NCBI GenBank assembly: GCA_033283325.1
Contig: JAWMQO010000003.1
Span: forward strand, 1 to 64,000
DNA length: 64,000 bases
Origin: Mangrovimicrobium sp033283325
GTDB taxonomy: Bacteria > Pseudomonadota > Gammaproteobacteria > Pseudomonadales > Halieaceae
Direction: 5' to 3'
Both the position numbers and the translations under genes were made by a program. The notes under the pieces were generated by a model, which did no database searches, had not been told where the DNA came from, and saw only the letters and a list, made by a program, of their open reading frames with translations. Shown here one piece after another: positions 24,974-32,621 of the stretch; within the stretch, counting starts at the first letter, position 1; each line of letters begins with the position of its first letter.

Positions 24974-24996
24974 CCGGTCCGGCACCGCCGGACCGG
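24974..24996 (-). terminator. Perfect 10-bp hairpin just after the DHH gene
   Basis: CCGGTCCGGC (24974-24983), loop ACC, then the exact complement (24987-24996). It begins 2 bp past the DHH phosphoesterase stop on the minus strand. There is no clear U-tract, so it may be a weak terminator or mRNA 3'-end stabiliser before the permease gene. Confidence 0.55.
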
Positions 24997-24998
24997 TC

Positions 24999-25955
24999 TC
25001 AGCCACTATAAGCGCTGGAGAAGGCTTCCACAAAGCGCTCGAAGTCCGCTGCAGGCAGATCGTTGATGCCAGCAGCCGCAGCCCTGCCACCCCCGGTGGG
25101 GAACTGCATGCACAACTCGGCGGCACCCTGTTTGTTGGCCAGCGGCGCCCGCACGCTGACGAGGTAGTTGCCGTTGGCTTTTTCCGTCAACACCGCGTGG
25201 GCCCGTCCGGGGTTATCGGTAGCGAGGTCGTTGCTGTAGACGCCGCTCACCCGGCGTGCCCAGGGTTCGTCCGGGAGGATGAACACCGCAACCCGCTCAC
25301 TGGCGTGGCTGGGCTGCAGGGATTCCGCCTGTCCCATGTCTGCGTCATAGCCTTCGCTCAACTTGCGGTAGTCCGCCGAGGAGGCGACAAACTCCAGGGG
25401 ACTGCCCGCCTGGTACAGGGTACGGTAGAGGTCTGCCGGATCGAAATACAGGTCTTCGATCGCCGGCCCGTATCCGTTGTAGTTGATGCAGGTGCCAAGG
25501 CGCTCCAGGGCCGCGAGGTCCTCCGCGCTGATCTCCAGGCCTTCGGCCAGCCTGCGCGCAGTGTCCTTGAGGTTGTCGCCAAAGGCGCCGGTAACCGCCC
25601 AGTCGAGGTGGGCGCCGCGCAGGTGACCATTGACCAGGGCCGCGGTGCACACGTCGGGGGCTTCGTTGATGATGCTGGTGAAATTTTCGTGGGCGGGAAT
25701 CTCACCGGGAAAATGGTGGTCGACGTAGAAGACCGAAGCGCCTGCCGCCAGGGTGGCGTCCAGTGCGGCCTTGTTCTTGTCCATCGACACGTCGAGCACG
25801 GTAACCCGGTCGCCAACCACAGCTTCGATCTTCGCCAGCAGGTTGATGTCCCGTTTGACGCCGGTGACCAGTTGCGCCTCGCGAGGCTCGGCCTTGCGCA
25901 ACTGCAGGAGGGCGCAGATGCCGTCGGCGTCGCCGTTGAAGATATCGTAGTCCAT
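24999..25955 (-). CDS. DHH-family phosphoesterase (possible pAp phosphatase/nanoRNase)
   Basis: A 318-residue DHH/DHHA1 protein. Motif I is FNGDADGICALLQL near the N-terminus, motif III is YVDHHFPGE near residue 98 (the DHH triad), motif IV TGAFGDNLKDTA, and the C-terminal DHHA1 loop is PTGGGRAAAAGI. Such enzymes hydrolyse nanoRNA or 3',5'-bisphosphates; NrnA-type members act on pAp. Its place between sat/cysC and a sulfate-type permease suggests it removes pAp, the byproduct of PAPS reduction, but this is inference. Confidence 0.85.
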   Translation of the reverse strand: MDYDIFNGDADGICALLQLRKAEPREAQLVTGVKRDINLLAKIEAVVGDRVTVLDVSMDKNKAALDATLAAGASVFYVDHHFPGEIPAHENFTSIINEAPDVCTAALVNGHLRGAHLDWAVTGAFGDNLKDTARRLAEGLEISAEDLAALERLGTCINYNGYGPAIEDLYFDPADLYRTLYQAGSPLEFVASSADYRKLSEGYDADMGQAESLQPSHASERVAVFILPDEPWARRVSGVYSNDLATDNPGRAHAVLTEKANGNYLVSVRAPLANKQGAAELCMQFPTGGGRAAAAGINDLPAADFERFVEAFSSAYSG

Positions 25956-25995
25956 GCTTCGTCCCCTTTGCGTTTTTTGTAAGTGCGGACCCTAC

Positions 25996-26050
25996 CGCCT
26001 GCGCGGCAGGCGATAGAAACGGCCCACCCGGCATATGCCGGAGGTGGGCC
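25996..26050. repeat. Double hairpin between sat and the DHH gene
   Basis: Two palindromes in tandem: CGCCTGC-GCG-GCAGGCG at 25996-26012, and GGCCCACC...GGTGGGCC at 26021-26050 enclosing the inner palindrome CCGGCATATGCCGG (26028-26041). They lie 7 bp after the sat stop and 41 bp before the DHH start on the minus strand. REP-like organisation or transcript attenuation/stabilisation are possible; no U-tract is visible. Confidence 0.65.
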
Positions 26051-26057
26051 CTACAGC

Positions 26058-27245
26058 TCAGCTGTCCAGGGACTGGTAATAGTCGCTGAGGATCTTCGCC
26101 ACTTCCGGACGGGAAAACTCGGGCGGCGGCGCAATGCCCTGCCCCAGCATTTCGCGCACCTTGGTGCCGGAGAGTAATACGAAGTCTTCCTTCTCGTGAT
26201 CCGGGGCGTCGCGCATCATCACCACCTTGCCCAGCTTCTTGCTGTAGGCGGTGTGGTCGGCACGGTAGATCTCGATGTCCAGGGCGCCCTCGGGTACTTC
26301 CTCGTCGAAGATGGTCTGGGCGTCGAAGCCGCCGTAGTAGTCGCCGACACCGGCGTGGTCGCGGCCGACGATCAGGTAGGAGCAGCCGCAGTTCTGGCGG
26401 AACAGGGCGTGCAGTACCGCCTCGCGGGGGCCGGCATAGAGCATGTCGAAGCCGTAGCCAGTGATCATCACGGTGTTCGGCGGGAAATAGACTTCAACCA
26501 TTTTGCGGATGGACGCATCGCGCACTTCGGCGGGGATATCGCCCGGCTTCAGCTTGCCCAGCAGCATGTGGATCAGGATGCCATCGGCGCCGAGGTCTTC
26601 CATCGCCATGCGGCACAGCTCCTCGTGGGCGCGGTGCATCGGGTTGCGGGTCTGGAAGGCGACGACCTTGTTCCAGCCGCGTTCTGCGATCTCGTTGCGG
26701 ATCTCCACCGCGGTGCGGAAGGTATCCGGGAAATCGGCCTGGAAATAGGAGAAGTTCAGCACCTGGATCGGGCCGGACAGCAGGGTGCGACCGAGGCCGG
26801 TAAACGTGGCCACGCCGGGGTGTTCCGGGTCCAGGGTGCGGAAGACCTTCTCCGCCATGAAGTTGATCTGTTCGTCGGATACGCTTTCCACCGCTTCCAC
26901 GTCCATGATCGCCAGCACCGGGTTGCCCTCGACATTGGGGTCGCGCAGGGCAATGCGGCTGCCGGCCTCGATGCCGGTCTCGCTGGTCAGGTTGACCACC
27001 GGTACCGGGAAGAAAACACCATCGGTGGTTTGCAGTTTCTCGGCGCAGGACAGCGCGTCAGCCAGGTTCATGTAGCCGCCCAGCGGATTGAAGTAACCGC
27101 CGCCGAGCATCACCGCGTTCGCGGCGGCAGCGGAGTTGAGCAGGATGGAGGGCAGGCTCTCTGCCTCCTCTACCAGGGCGTGGCGCTTCTCGCTGTCGTA
27201 GACGAACAGCGGCTTCAGTTCGTCGGAGCCGTGGGGCTTGATCAT
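26058..27245 (-). CDS. sat: Sulfate adenylyltransferase (homomeric ATP sulfurylase)
   Basis: A 395-residue ATP sulfurylase of the single-subunit Sat type, not the CysDN heterodimer. It makes adenosine 5'-phosphosulfate from ATP and sulfate. The active motifs are VAFQTRNPMHRAHEELC (QTRN and HxxH), IVGRDHAGVGDYYGGFDAQTIF, and the segment VMMRDAPDHEKEDFVLLSGTKVREML. It follows cysC by 14 bp on the same strand, and is probably cotranscribed with it. Confidence 0.95.
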   Translation of the reverse strand: MIKPHGSDELKPLFVYDSEKRHALVEEAESLPSILLNSAAAANAVMLGGGYFNPLGGYMNLADALSCAEKLQTTDGVFFPVPVVNLTSETGIEAGSRIALRDPNVEGNPVLAIMDVEAVESVSDEQINFMAEKVFRTLDPEHPGVATFTGLGRTLLSGPIQVLNFSYFQADFPDTFRTAVEIRNEIAERGWNKVVAFQTRNPMHRAHEELCRMAMEDLGADGILIHMLLGKLKPGDIPAEVRDASIRKMVEVYFPPNTVMITGYGFDMLYAGPREAVLHALFRQNCGCSYLIVGRDHAGVGDYYGGFDAQTIFDEEVPEGALDIEIYRADHTAYSKKLGKVVMMRDAPDHEKEDFVLLSGTKVREMLGQGIAPPPEFSRPEVAKILSDYYQSLDS

Positions 27246-27259
27246 TGTGCTACTCCTGC

Positions 27260-27877
27260 TTACTTGTTGATGATGCCGCGTTCGCGCAGCAGGGCCAGAA
27301 TCAGCTCCACCTCTTCGTCCAGCGTCTGCTGGTCGGAGTGCAGGTGCAACTCGGGGGACTCGGGGGCCTCATAGGGGTCGTCGATACCGGTGAAATTCTT
27401 GATCTCACCGGCGCGGGCTTTCTTGTACAGGCCCTTCGGATCGCGGGCTTCCGCCGCTTCCAGCGAGCAGTCGACGAACACCTCGATGAACTCCATGCCC
27501 GCTGCGTCGTGCAGGGCACGAACTTCGTCGCGGTCGGCGCGGTAGGGGCTGACGAAGCTGGACAGCGCAATCTGGCCGCTGTCGACGAAGAGCTTGGCGA
27601 TCTCGCCAATACGGCGAATGTTCTCGGCGCGGTCTTCCGCGGAGAAGCCGAGGTTCTTGTTGATGCCCAGGCGCACGTTATCACCGTCGAGGCGATAGCA
27701 GGCGATGCCCATCTCGAAGAGGCGGCCTTCGAGTTCTACCGCAACGGTGCTCTTGCCACTGCCGGACAGGCCGGTGAACCACAGCGTGGCACCCTTGTGA
27801 CCCAGCAGTTTTTCACGGTGTTCGCGGGTGATATCGCCCTCGTGCCAGTGCACGTTGGTCGCTTTCTGTTCAGCCAT
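27260..27877 (-). CDS. cysC: Adenylylsulfate kinase
   Basis: A 205-residue APS kinase. It starts with HWHEGDITREHREKLLGHKGATLWFTGLSGSGKST (residues around 10-45), where GLSGSGKST is the P-loop. It continues with ACYRLDGDNVRLGINKNLGFS, DRAENIRRIGEIAKL, and FVSPYRADRDEVR, all highly conserved for APS binding. It phosphorylates APS to PAPS for reduction or sulfation. It is the first gene of the sulfate-activation set on the minus strand and lies divergent to the LysR gene. Confidence 0.96.
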   Translation of the reverse strand: MAEQKATNVHWHEGDITREHREKLLGHKGATLWFTGLSGSGKSTVAVELEGRLFEMGIACYRLDGDNVRLGINKNLGFSAEDRAENIRRIGEIAKLFVDSGQIALSSFVSPYRADRDEVRALHDAAGMEFIEVFVDCSLEAAEARDPKGLYKKARAGEIKNFTGIDDPYEAPESPELHLHSDQQTLDEEVELILALLRERGIINK

Positions 27878-27953
27878 GATCGATTTCCTCTTCAGGTGTC
27901 AGCGCCTTCGCGGGCGGCGGGCGCTTTTATCAGGTAGCCGCAGGGTAGGTGGA

Positions 27954-27982
27954 TTGGAGCCTCTTGTAAAACAGGATATTAT
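27954..27982 (+). promoter_or_regulatory. Probable promoter of the LysR gene
   Basis: TTGGAG (27954-27959) and TATTAT (27977-27982) are 17 bp apart, 41 bp upstream of the LysR ATG. It lies in the 146-bp divergent gap with cysC, where LysR-family regulators usually bind. Confidence 0.5.
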
Positions 27983-28023
27983 GATTGTCTCCATCGGATT
28001 TACCGATACTGGAACTGGCCGCG

Positions 28024-28908
28024 ATGAAATTCACCCTGAGACAGCTGCAGATATTCCTCGAAGTCGCCCGCCAGGGCAGCATCTCCCGCGCCGCGCAGAT
28101 CCTCCACATGTCCCAGTCCGCCGCCAGCGAGGCCCTGCAGAATTTCGAGCATGCATATGATGTGGCCCTCTTCGACCGCGTGGGCAACAAGCTCGCCCTC
28201 AACGCCGTCGGCCACACGGTGCGCAAGGAGGCCCAGTCCCTGCTGGACCACTGCCTGAGCTTCGAGCAGGTGCTGAAAAGCCACAAGGCCCTCGGCCATA
28301 TTAAGGTAGGCGCCAGCTTCACCATCGGCAACCACCTGGCCACCCGCTGCCTGGCGGGCTACCTGGCGTCCTACCCCGACGCCGATGTGAACCTGGAAAT
28401 CGCCAACACCCCGGAAATCGTCGCCAAGGTACTCAACTACGAGGTCGACATCGGCATGATCGAGGGGGAGGTCCTGCACCGCGAACTGGAACTCATCCCC
28501 TGGCGCGACGACGAACTCATCGTGTTCTGCGCAGCCAATCACCCGCTGGCGAAAAAGCGCGTCCTCGGCACCCGGGATATAAAGGAAGCCGCCTGGATCC
28601 TGCGCGAACCCGATTCCGGGGCGCGCCAGACTTTTGACAAGGCCATGGCGGGCCTGTTGCCTGAACTCAGGGTCTACATGGAATTCAAACACAACGAGGC
28701 GATCAAGAACGCGGTGGAATCGGGCCTGGGGATCGGTTGCCTGTCGCAACTCGTGCTGCAGCGCAACTTCGCCAATGGCGACCTCGTGCCACTGCGTCTG
28801 CCGCGCAGGGACATGCGCCGCACCTTCTACTTTGCCCTGCCGGTGCGCCGCTTCCCGCTGGAATCGGTGAGCTGCTGGATGGATACCTGCCGACAGATCG
28901 AGACCTGA
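28024..28908 (+). CDS. LysR-family regulator, YeiE-like
   Basis: A 294-residue LysR protein. The N-terminal helix-turn-helix is LRQLQIFLEVARQGSISRAAQILHMSQSAASEAL, and the effector domain contains GHIKVGASFTIGNHLATRCLAGYL and AAWILREPDSGARQTFDKAM, followed by NEAIKNAVESGLGIGCLSQLVL. The latter segments closely resemble YeiE, described as sulfite-responsive. Divergent orientation to cysC and sat makes it the likely regulator of this sulfate cluster. I chose ATG 28024 because MKFTLRQLQ is the conserved start. Confidence 0.85.
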   Translation: MKFTLRQLQIFLEVARQGSISRAAQILHMSQSAASEALQNFEHAYDVALFDRVGNKLALNAVGHTVRKEAQSLLDHCLSFEQVLKSHKALGHIKVGASFTIGNHLATRCLAGYLASYPDADVNLEIANTPEIVAKVLNYEVDIGMIEGEVLHRELELIPWRDDELIVFCAANHPLAKKRVLGTRDIKEAAWILREPDSGARQTFDKAMAGLLPELRVYMEFKHNEAIKNAVESGLGIGCLSQLVLQRNFANGDLVPLRLPRRDMRRTFYFALPVRRFPLESVSCWMDTCRQIET

Positions 28909-28937
28909 GGCCCTGCCGCCGGCTGGCGCAGTCGCAG

Positions 28938-29378
28938 CTAGCGGCGGTCGAACTTGGTGGAAAGCACGATCGCCGAATCGGTGTCGCGAACCCCGTCGAG
29001 TTCGCCTATCCGGTCCAGGGTGGCGTCCAGTTCGACAGGGGTCTGCACCCGCACGATGGCAACGAAATCGATCTTGCCGCTGACCGTGAACAAGGCCTCC
29101 ACTTCCGCCATCCGGCCCAGCGCGTTCGCCACCTGGGAGGCCAGTTTCGGATCGACCACGAGGCTGACGTAGGCCTGGAAGGTGCTCGAGCGGTAGGACT
29201 CGCCCAGTTTCAACTGGTAGCCGGCGATGACACCGAGTTCCTCGAGCCGTGCCAGTCGCTTCTGCACCGTGGTGCGTGACAGGTTCAGCTGTCGCGCCAG
29301 TTCGCTGACCGAAGTGCGGGCATCTTTCTGCAGCGCCCTGATCAGGCGCCGATCGCTCTGGGTCAATTCTGCAGGCAT
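28938..29378 (-). CDS. Lrp/AsnC-family transcriptional regulator
   Basis: A 146-residue Lrp/AsnC protein. The HTH is LIRALQKDARTSVSELARQLNLSRTTVQKRLARLEELGVIAGY; the RAM ligand-binding half starts near residue 65 and includes AYVSLVVDPKLASQVANALGRMAEVEALFTVSGKIDFVAIVR. It is divergent from the decarboxylase gene and probably controls it in response to an amino acid such as ornithine or lysine. ATG 29378 is preferred to an upstream TTG at 29393. Confidence 0.88.
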   Translation of the reverse strand: MPAELTQSDRRLIRALQKDARTSVSELARQLNLSRTTVQKRLARLEELGVIAGYQLKLGESYRSSTFQAYVSLVVDPKLASQVANALGRMAEVEALFTVSGKIDFVAIVRVQTPVELDATLDRIGELDGVRDTDSAIVLSTKFDRR

Positions 29379-29384
29379 TGTCAC

Positions 29385-29426
29385 TTTGTCCAAATTTCTC
29401 TACACAATGACCACTATTTGAACAAA
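29385..29426. promoter_or_regulatory. Two TTTG-N2-CAAA operator-like palindromes
   Basis: TTTGTCCAAA (29385-29394) and TTTGAACAAA (29417-29426) share the same symmetric pattern and are 32 bp apart, about three helical turns. They sit between the Lrp-type gene and the decarboxylase gene, close to the regulator start, as expected for autoregulated Lrp/AsnC sites. Confidence 0.5.
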
Positions 29427-29514
29427 ATGGCAATATTATGCAACTGTCAGCTGTGCATCCTTTCTCCCCAAAATAGAAGGCAGCTATCCACTTTGATGCT
29501 CCGGGAGACCATTG

Positions 29515-30696
29515 ATGACCGCCGGCCTGGCCACTGCTTTCCAGATCGCCCACCCTCTCGCCCTCTACCGCGACTGCGCGGCGATTACCCGTGAGGTCAA
29601 ACCGCTGGATCCGGTCTACCTGTTCTGCCCGAAGCAGCTCGAGGCGCGCGCCCAGGCCTTTCTCAGCGGTTTCCCCGGGGAGGTCAGTTACGCGGTCAAG
29701 GCGAACTCCGAGGCCCGGGTCCTGGGTACCCTGCAGGCCGCCGGGATTGCTCACTTCGATGTCGCTTCTCTGGCGGAGATCGCCAGCGTGGCGGGTTGCT
29801 GCCCGGGCGCCACGCTGCACTTCAACAACCCGGTGAAAGCGGAAGAAGCCGTGCGCGAGGCCTACCTGCGCTATGGCGTGCGCTCTTTTGCCCTGGATGA
29901 GATGTCGGAACTGGAAAAAATCTGGCGCTGCACCGGGGGCGACCGCTGCGTCACCTACAGCGTCCGCTTCAAGCTCGGCCACGCCAGCGCCGCCTATGAT
30001 TTCGGCAGCAAGTTCGGCGCCGACGAAGACAGCGCCAGTGCGCTACTGGCTGAAATCCGGCGCCGCGGCGCCCAGCCTGCCCTGACCTTCCACCCGGGCT
30101 CCCAGTGCACCGACCCCGCGGTCTACGCTCGTTACATCAGCGCCGCCGCAGAGATTGCCCGGCGCGCGGATGTCAGCCTGGCGCAGTTGAATGTGGGTGG
30201 CGGCTTCGCCCAGCCCTACCGCAACACGCCGGTGCCAGCGCTGGAGGACTACTTCTGTGCCATTCGCGCAAGTGTAGCCCGGGAGTTCGACGCCGGCATC
30301 CCGCTGATCTGCGAGCCGGGCCGGGCCATGGTCGCTGCGAGCACCAGTCTGCTGACCCGCGTGGTGCACGTGCGCGACGACGGCCAGACCCTGTTCCTGA
30401 ATGACGGCGTGTACGGTGGCCTGCAGGAACAGGCCATCGTCGACCTGGAGTTCCCGGTGCGCGCCTGGCGCGACGGCCAGGTCCTGGAGGGAACGGACAC
30501 CAGCTATCGCGTTTTCGGCCCGACCTGTGATCCGGTGGATCGCCTGACGCGGCCCCTGCACCTGCCCCGCGGCCTGCGCAGTGGCGACTACATCGAGTTC
30601 GGCCTGCTCGGCGCCTACGGCTCCGCCACGGCCACGCGTTTCAACGGTTTCGATTCCAATTGCTACGTGGAACTGAAACAGGGCTGGGATTTCTGA
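29515..30696 (+). CDS. Type III PLP-dependent decarboxylase (ornithine/lysine type)
   Basis: A 393-residue fold-III decarboxylase that makes a polyamine from a basic amino acid. Signatures are the PLP Lys in SYAVKANSE (about residue 65), LHFNNPVKAEEAV, TFHPGSQC, the glycine loop LNVGGGFAQPY, LICEPGRAMVA, the catalytic Cys segment GPTCDPVDRL and YIEFGLLGAYGSA. These suit ornithine decarboxylase, though lysine or diaminobutyrate are not excluded. ATG 29515 has GGGAGA upstream. A divergent Lrp-type gene likely regulates it. Confidence 0.9.
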   Translation: MTAGLATAFQIAHPLALYRDCAAITREVKPLDPVYLFCPKQLEARAQAFLSGFPGEVSYAVKANSEARVLGTLQAAGIAHFDVASLAEIASVAGCCPGATLHFNNPVKAEEAVREAYLRYGVRSFALDEMSELEKIWRCTGGDRCVTYSVRFKLGHASAAYDFGSKFGADEDSASALLAEIRRRGAQPALTFHPGSQCTDPAVYARYISAAAEIARRADVSLAQLNVGGGFAQPYRNTPVPALEDYFCAIRASVAREFDAGIPLICEPGRAMVAASTSLLTRVVHVRDDGQTLFLNDGVYGGLQEQAIVDLEFPVRAWRDGQVLEGTDTSYRVFGPTCDPVDRLTRPLHLPRGLRSGDYIEFGLLGAYGSATATRFNGFDSNCYVELKQGWDF

Positions 30697-30772
30697 TCTC
30701 CCGGCAAAAGGTTTGTACGCACGAAACATCCGGTACATACTTGGCCAGCCCCGTAACCGGAGACGTTTTTTC

Positions 30773-31474
30773 ATGTTGCGTACTTTCTGCATCACTTGTT
30801 GCATGCTGCTGCTGGCTGCCTGCAGCGATGATAAAAAAGCCGCGGAGCAACTGCTGACCAACAACCTCGCCATTCCCAAAGATGTCGAGTTTCGCCGCAT
30901 GAAAAGCTACCCGGCGGGTGTGGTCTGCGGCGAGTACAGCGCCTACTCGTCGCACCTCTTGCCCAAGGATGATTTCAAACCTTTCCTCACCGTCCGCGGC
31001 AAACTCTATCGCTCGCCAAAGGAAATCGAACTCGCCATTTACTGCAGCAAGAAACCCGCAGAAGCACTCCTCGAATGGACCGGTATCGGCCCCTTTACCG
31101 CCGACAACGAGTCGCTGGAAAAGATCGCCGCCGACTTCGCCGCGCTGACCACGGCACTGGACCGTTACTACCAGGATAATTCCGCTTATCCAAAAGTGGC
31201 CCAGGGCCTGGAAGGGCTGGTAACACCCAAGCCACGTGCGGGCTGGCCGCTGCGCAACTTCCCCGAAGGGGGTTACCTCGCGGAAATCCCCCGGGACCCC
31301 TGGGGCAAGGAGTACCTGTACGACGAAGAACAGTGGGCACGGGTCAAGGGAAAGTATGAAATCCTTACCCTCGGCGCCGATGGCAAGCCCGGCGGCAGCG
31401 GCGAAAACGCCGACGTGAGCAGCGATATATTCCCCTACCTGGACCACATGGCCCATGTCCTGGGGCAGCGATGA
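30773..31474 (+). CDS. Lipoprotein with a GspG-like (type II pseudopilin) C-terminal domain
   Basis: A 233-residue protein. The N-terminus is a lipoprotein signal with lipobox LLLAACS near residue 16-20. Residues about 20-115 hold no recognised domain. From about residue 125 the sequence matches the GspG head: ALTTALDRYYQDNSAYPKVAQGLEGLV, then PRDPWGKEYLYDEEQ and ILTLGADGKPGGSGENADVSSD, the last being the calcium-loop signature. The normal prepilin leader and helix are absent, replaced by the lipid anchor. It may be a periplasmic or surface protein with a pseudopilin head, and not a type II secretion subunit. Confidence 0.8.
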   Translation: MLRTFCITCCMLLLAACSDDKKAAEQLLTNNLAIPKDVEFRRMKSYPAGVVCGEYSAYSSHLLPKDDFKPFLTVRGKLYRSPKEIELAIYCSKKPAEALLEWTGIGPFTADNESLEKIAADFAALTTALDRYYQDNSAYPKVAQGLEGLVTPKPRAGWPLRNFPEGGYLAEIPRDPWGKEYLYDEEQWARVKGKYEILTLGADGKPGGSGENADVSSDIFPYLDHMAHVLGQR

Positions 31475-31496
31475 GCCCGCGGAAAATATAAAGGAT

Positions 31497-31514
31497 CAGC
31501 GCCCCGGGGCGCTG
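31497..31514. terminator. 18-bp perfect palindrome after the GspG-like gene
   Basis: CAGCGCCCCGGGGCGCTG at 31497-31514 is fully self-complementary, 22 bp after the stop codon. It could end the transcript or separate it from the DUF481 gene, but no T-run follows it on the plus strand. Confidence 0.4.
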
Positions 31515-31566
31515 CCCGTCTACTACTATTAGGACGAACCGGAACCGAAGACTCACTGGGCTGCCC

Positions 31567-32613
31567 GTGCTCCATTTGAATCCCCGCTCGTTTCGCGTAT
31601 TGCGCGTCGCTATCGCCGCACTGATCGGCTTCTCTCTCCCCGCTGCCGGCCGGGACAAGATCGACATCGTCACGCTCCACAACGGCGACCGCATCACCGG
31701 TGAAATCAAGTCGCTGGAAGGTGGAGAACTGGAACTTTCCACCGATGCGATGGACACGATAAGCATCGAGTGGCCGGAAATCGCCGGTATCCAGAGTGGC
31801 TACCACTACGAGGTCAGGCTCAGCGACGGCGAGCGCCTCTACGGTTCCTTCAATGACAAGGCGCAACGCGCGGGGCAAATGATCGTCGTCGATCCATTCG
31901 GCCGGCACGAACTGGAACTGCTCTCGGTCGTGGAGATCAGGCCCATCGAAGATACGGTGGTGGAGCGCATCGACATCTATCTCTCCGCCACGTTCTCCTA
32001 CACCAAGGCCACTTCCATCGGCCAGGCCACCGCGAACACCGCCATAAGCTACGAAGACGAGAAATCCAGCAACAATTTCAAGGCGCGTTCCGATATCTCC
32101 CGGACCGAGGAAGACGAAACCTCGAGCACGAATATCAGCTTTACCCGCAACACCTGGACGGAAAACCGCAGCAACGTGTTTCGTTCTCTCTTCGCCAGCT
32201 ACGAGAGCAACGACGAACTGGCGCTGACCCGGCGGATCGGTGTCGGCGCCGGCCTCGGTCGCTACTTCCTCGACACCCACAGCAACACCCTGACCGGTTC
32301 CACCGGCCTGCAGGTCGTCTTCGAAAACAACGACGACAGCGATACCGGCGAGGATCTGGAATTGTTTGTCAGCAGCACCTACTCCATGTGGAAATTCAGC
32401 TCGCCGGAAATGGATCTGGTACTCGGCGTGGACCTCTACCCCGGCCTGACCGAGTTCGGCCGCTTCCGCAGCAGCACCAACCTGCGCCTGCGCTGGGAAA
32501 TCGTCGAGGACCTCTACTGGGATGTGACCGCCTGGGCGACCACCGATAACGAATCCGCCACCGGCAGTACAACAGACTACGCCATCACCACCGGCATCGG
32601 CTGGAATAACTGA
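31567..32613 (+). CDS. DUF481 outer-membrane beta-barrel-type protein
   Basis: A 348-residue protein, probably secreted: residues 1-30 form a signal (VLRVAIAALIGFSLPAAG). Residues about 30-120 resemble an N-terminal beta domain (LHNGDRITGEIKSLEGGELELSTD). The C-terminal region has alternating beta strands typical of DUF481 (ATFSYTKATSIGQATANTAISYE; SDISRTEEDETSSTNISFTRN). No ATG is available; GTG 31567 is the first start codon and lacks a good ribosome-binding site. Function is unknown; salt-stress or envelope roles have been proposed for related proteins. Confidence 0.8.
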   Translation: MLHLNPRSFRVLRVAIAALIGFSLPAAGRDKIDIVTLHNGDRITGEIKSLEGGELELSTDAMDTISIEWPEIAGIQSGYHYEVRLSDGERLYGSFNDKAQRAGQMIVVDPFGRHELELLSVVEIRPIEDTVVERIDIYLSATFSYTKATSIGQATANTAISYEDEKSSNNFKARSDISRTEEDETSSTNISFTRNTWTENRSNVFRSLFASYESNDELALTRRIGVGAGLGRYFLDTHSNTLTGSTGLQVVFENNDDSDTGEDLELFVSSTYSMWKFSSPEMDLVLGVDLYPGLTEFGRFRSSTNLRLRWEIVEDLYWDVTAWATTDNESATGSTTDYAITTGIGWNN

Positions 32614-32621
32614 GGAGCCGT

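Noticed and set aside
26196..27374. 392-codon plus-strand frame opposite sat and cysC
   Set aside because: Antisense to two certain genes with full catalytic motifs; its composition is typical of a mirror frame.
28000..29982. 660-codon minus-strand frame spanning the LysR, Lrp and decarboxylase starts
   Set aside because: It crosses three real genes in two orientations and contains no recognisable domain.
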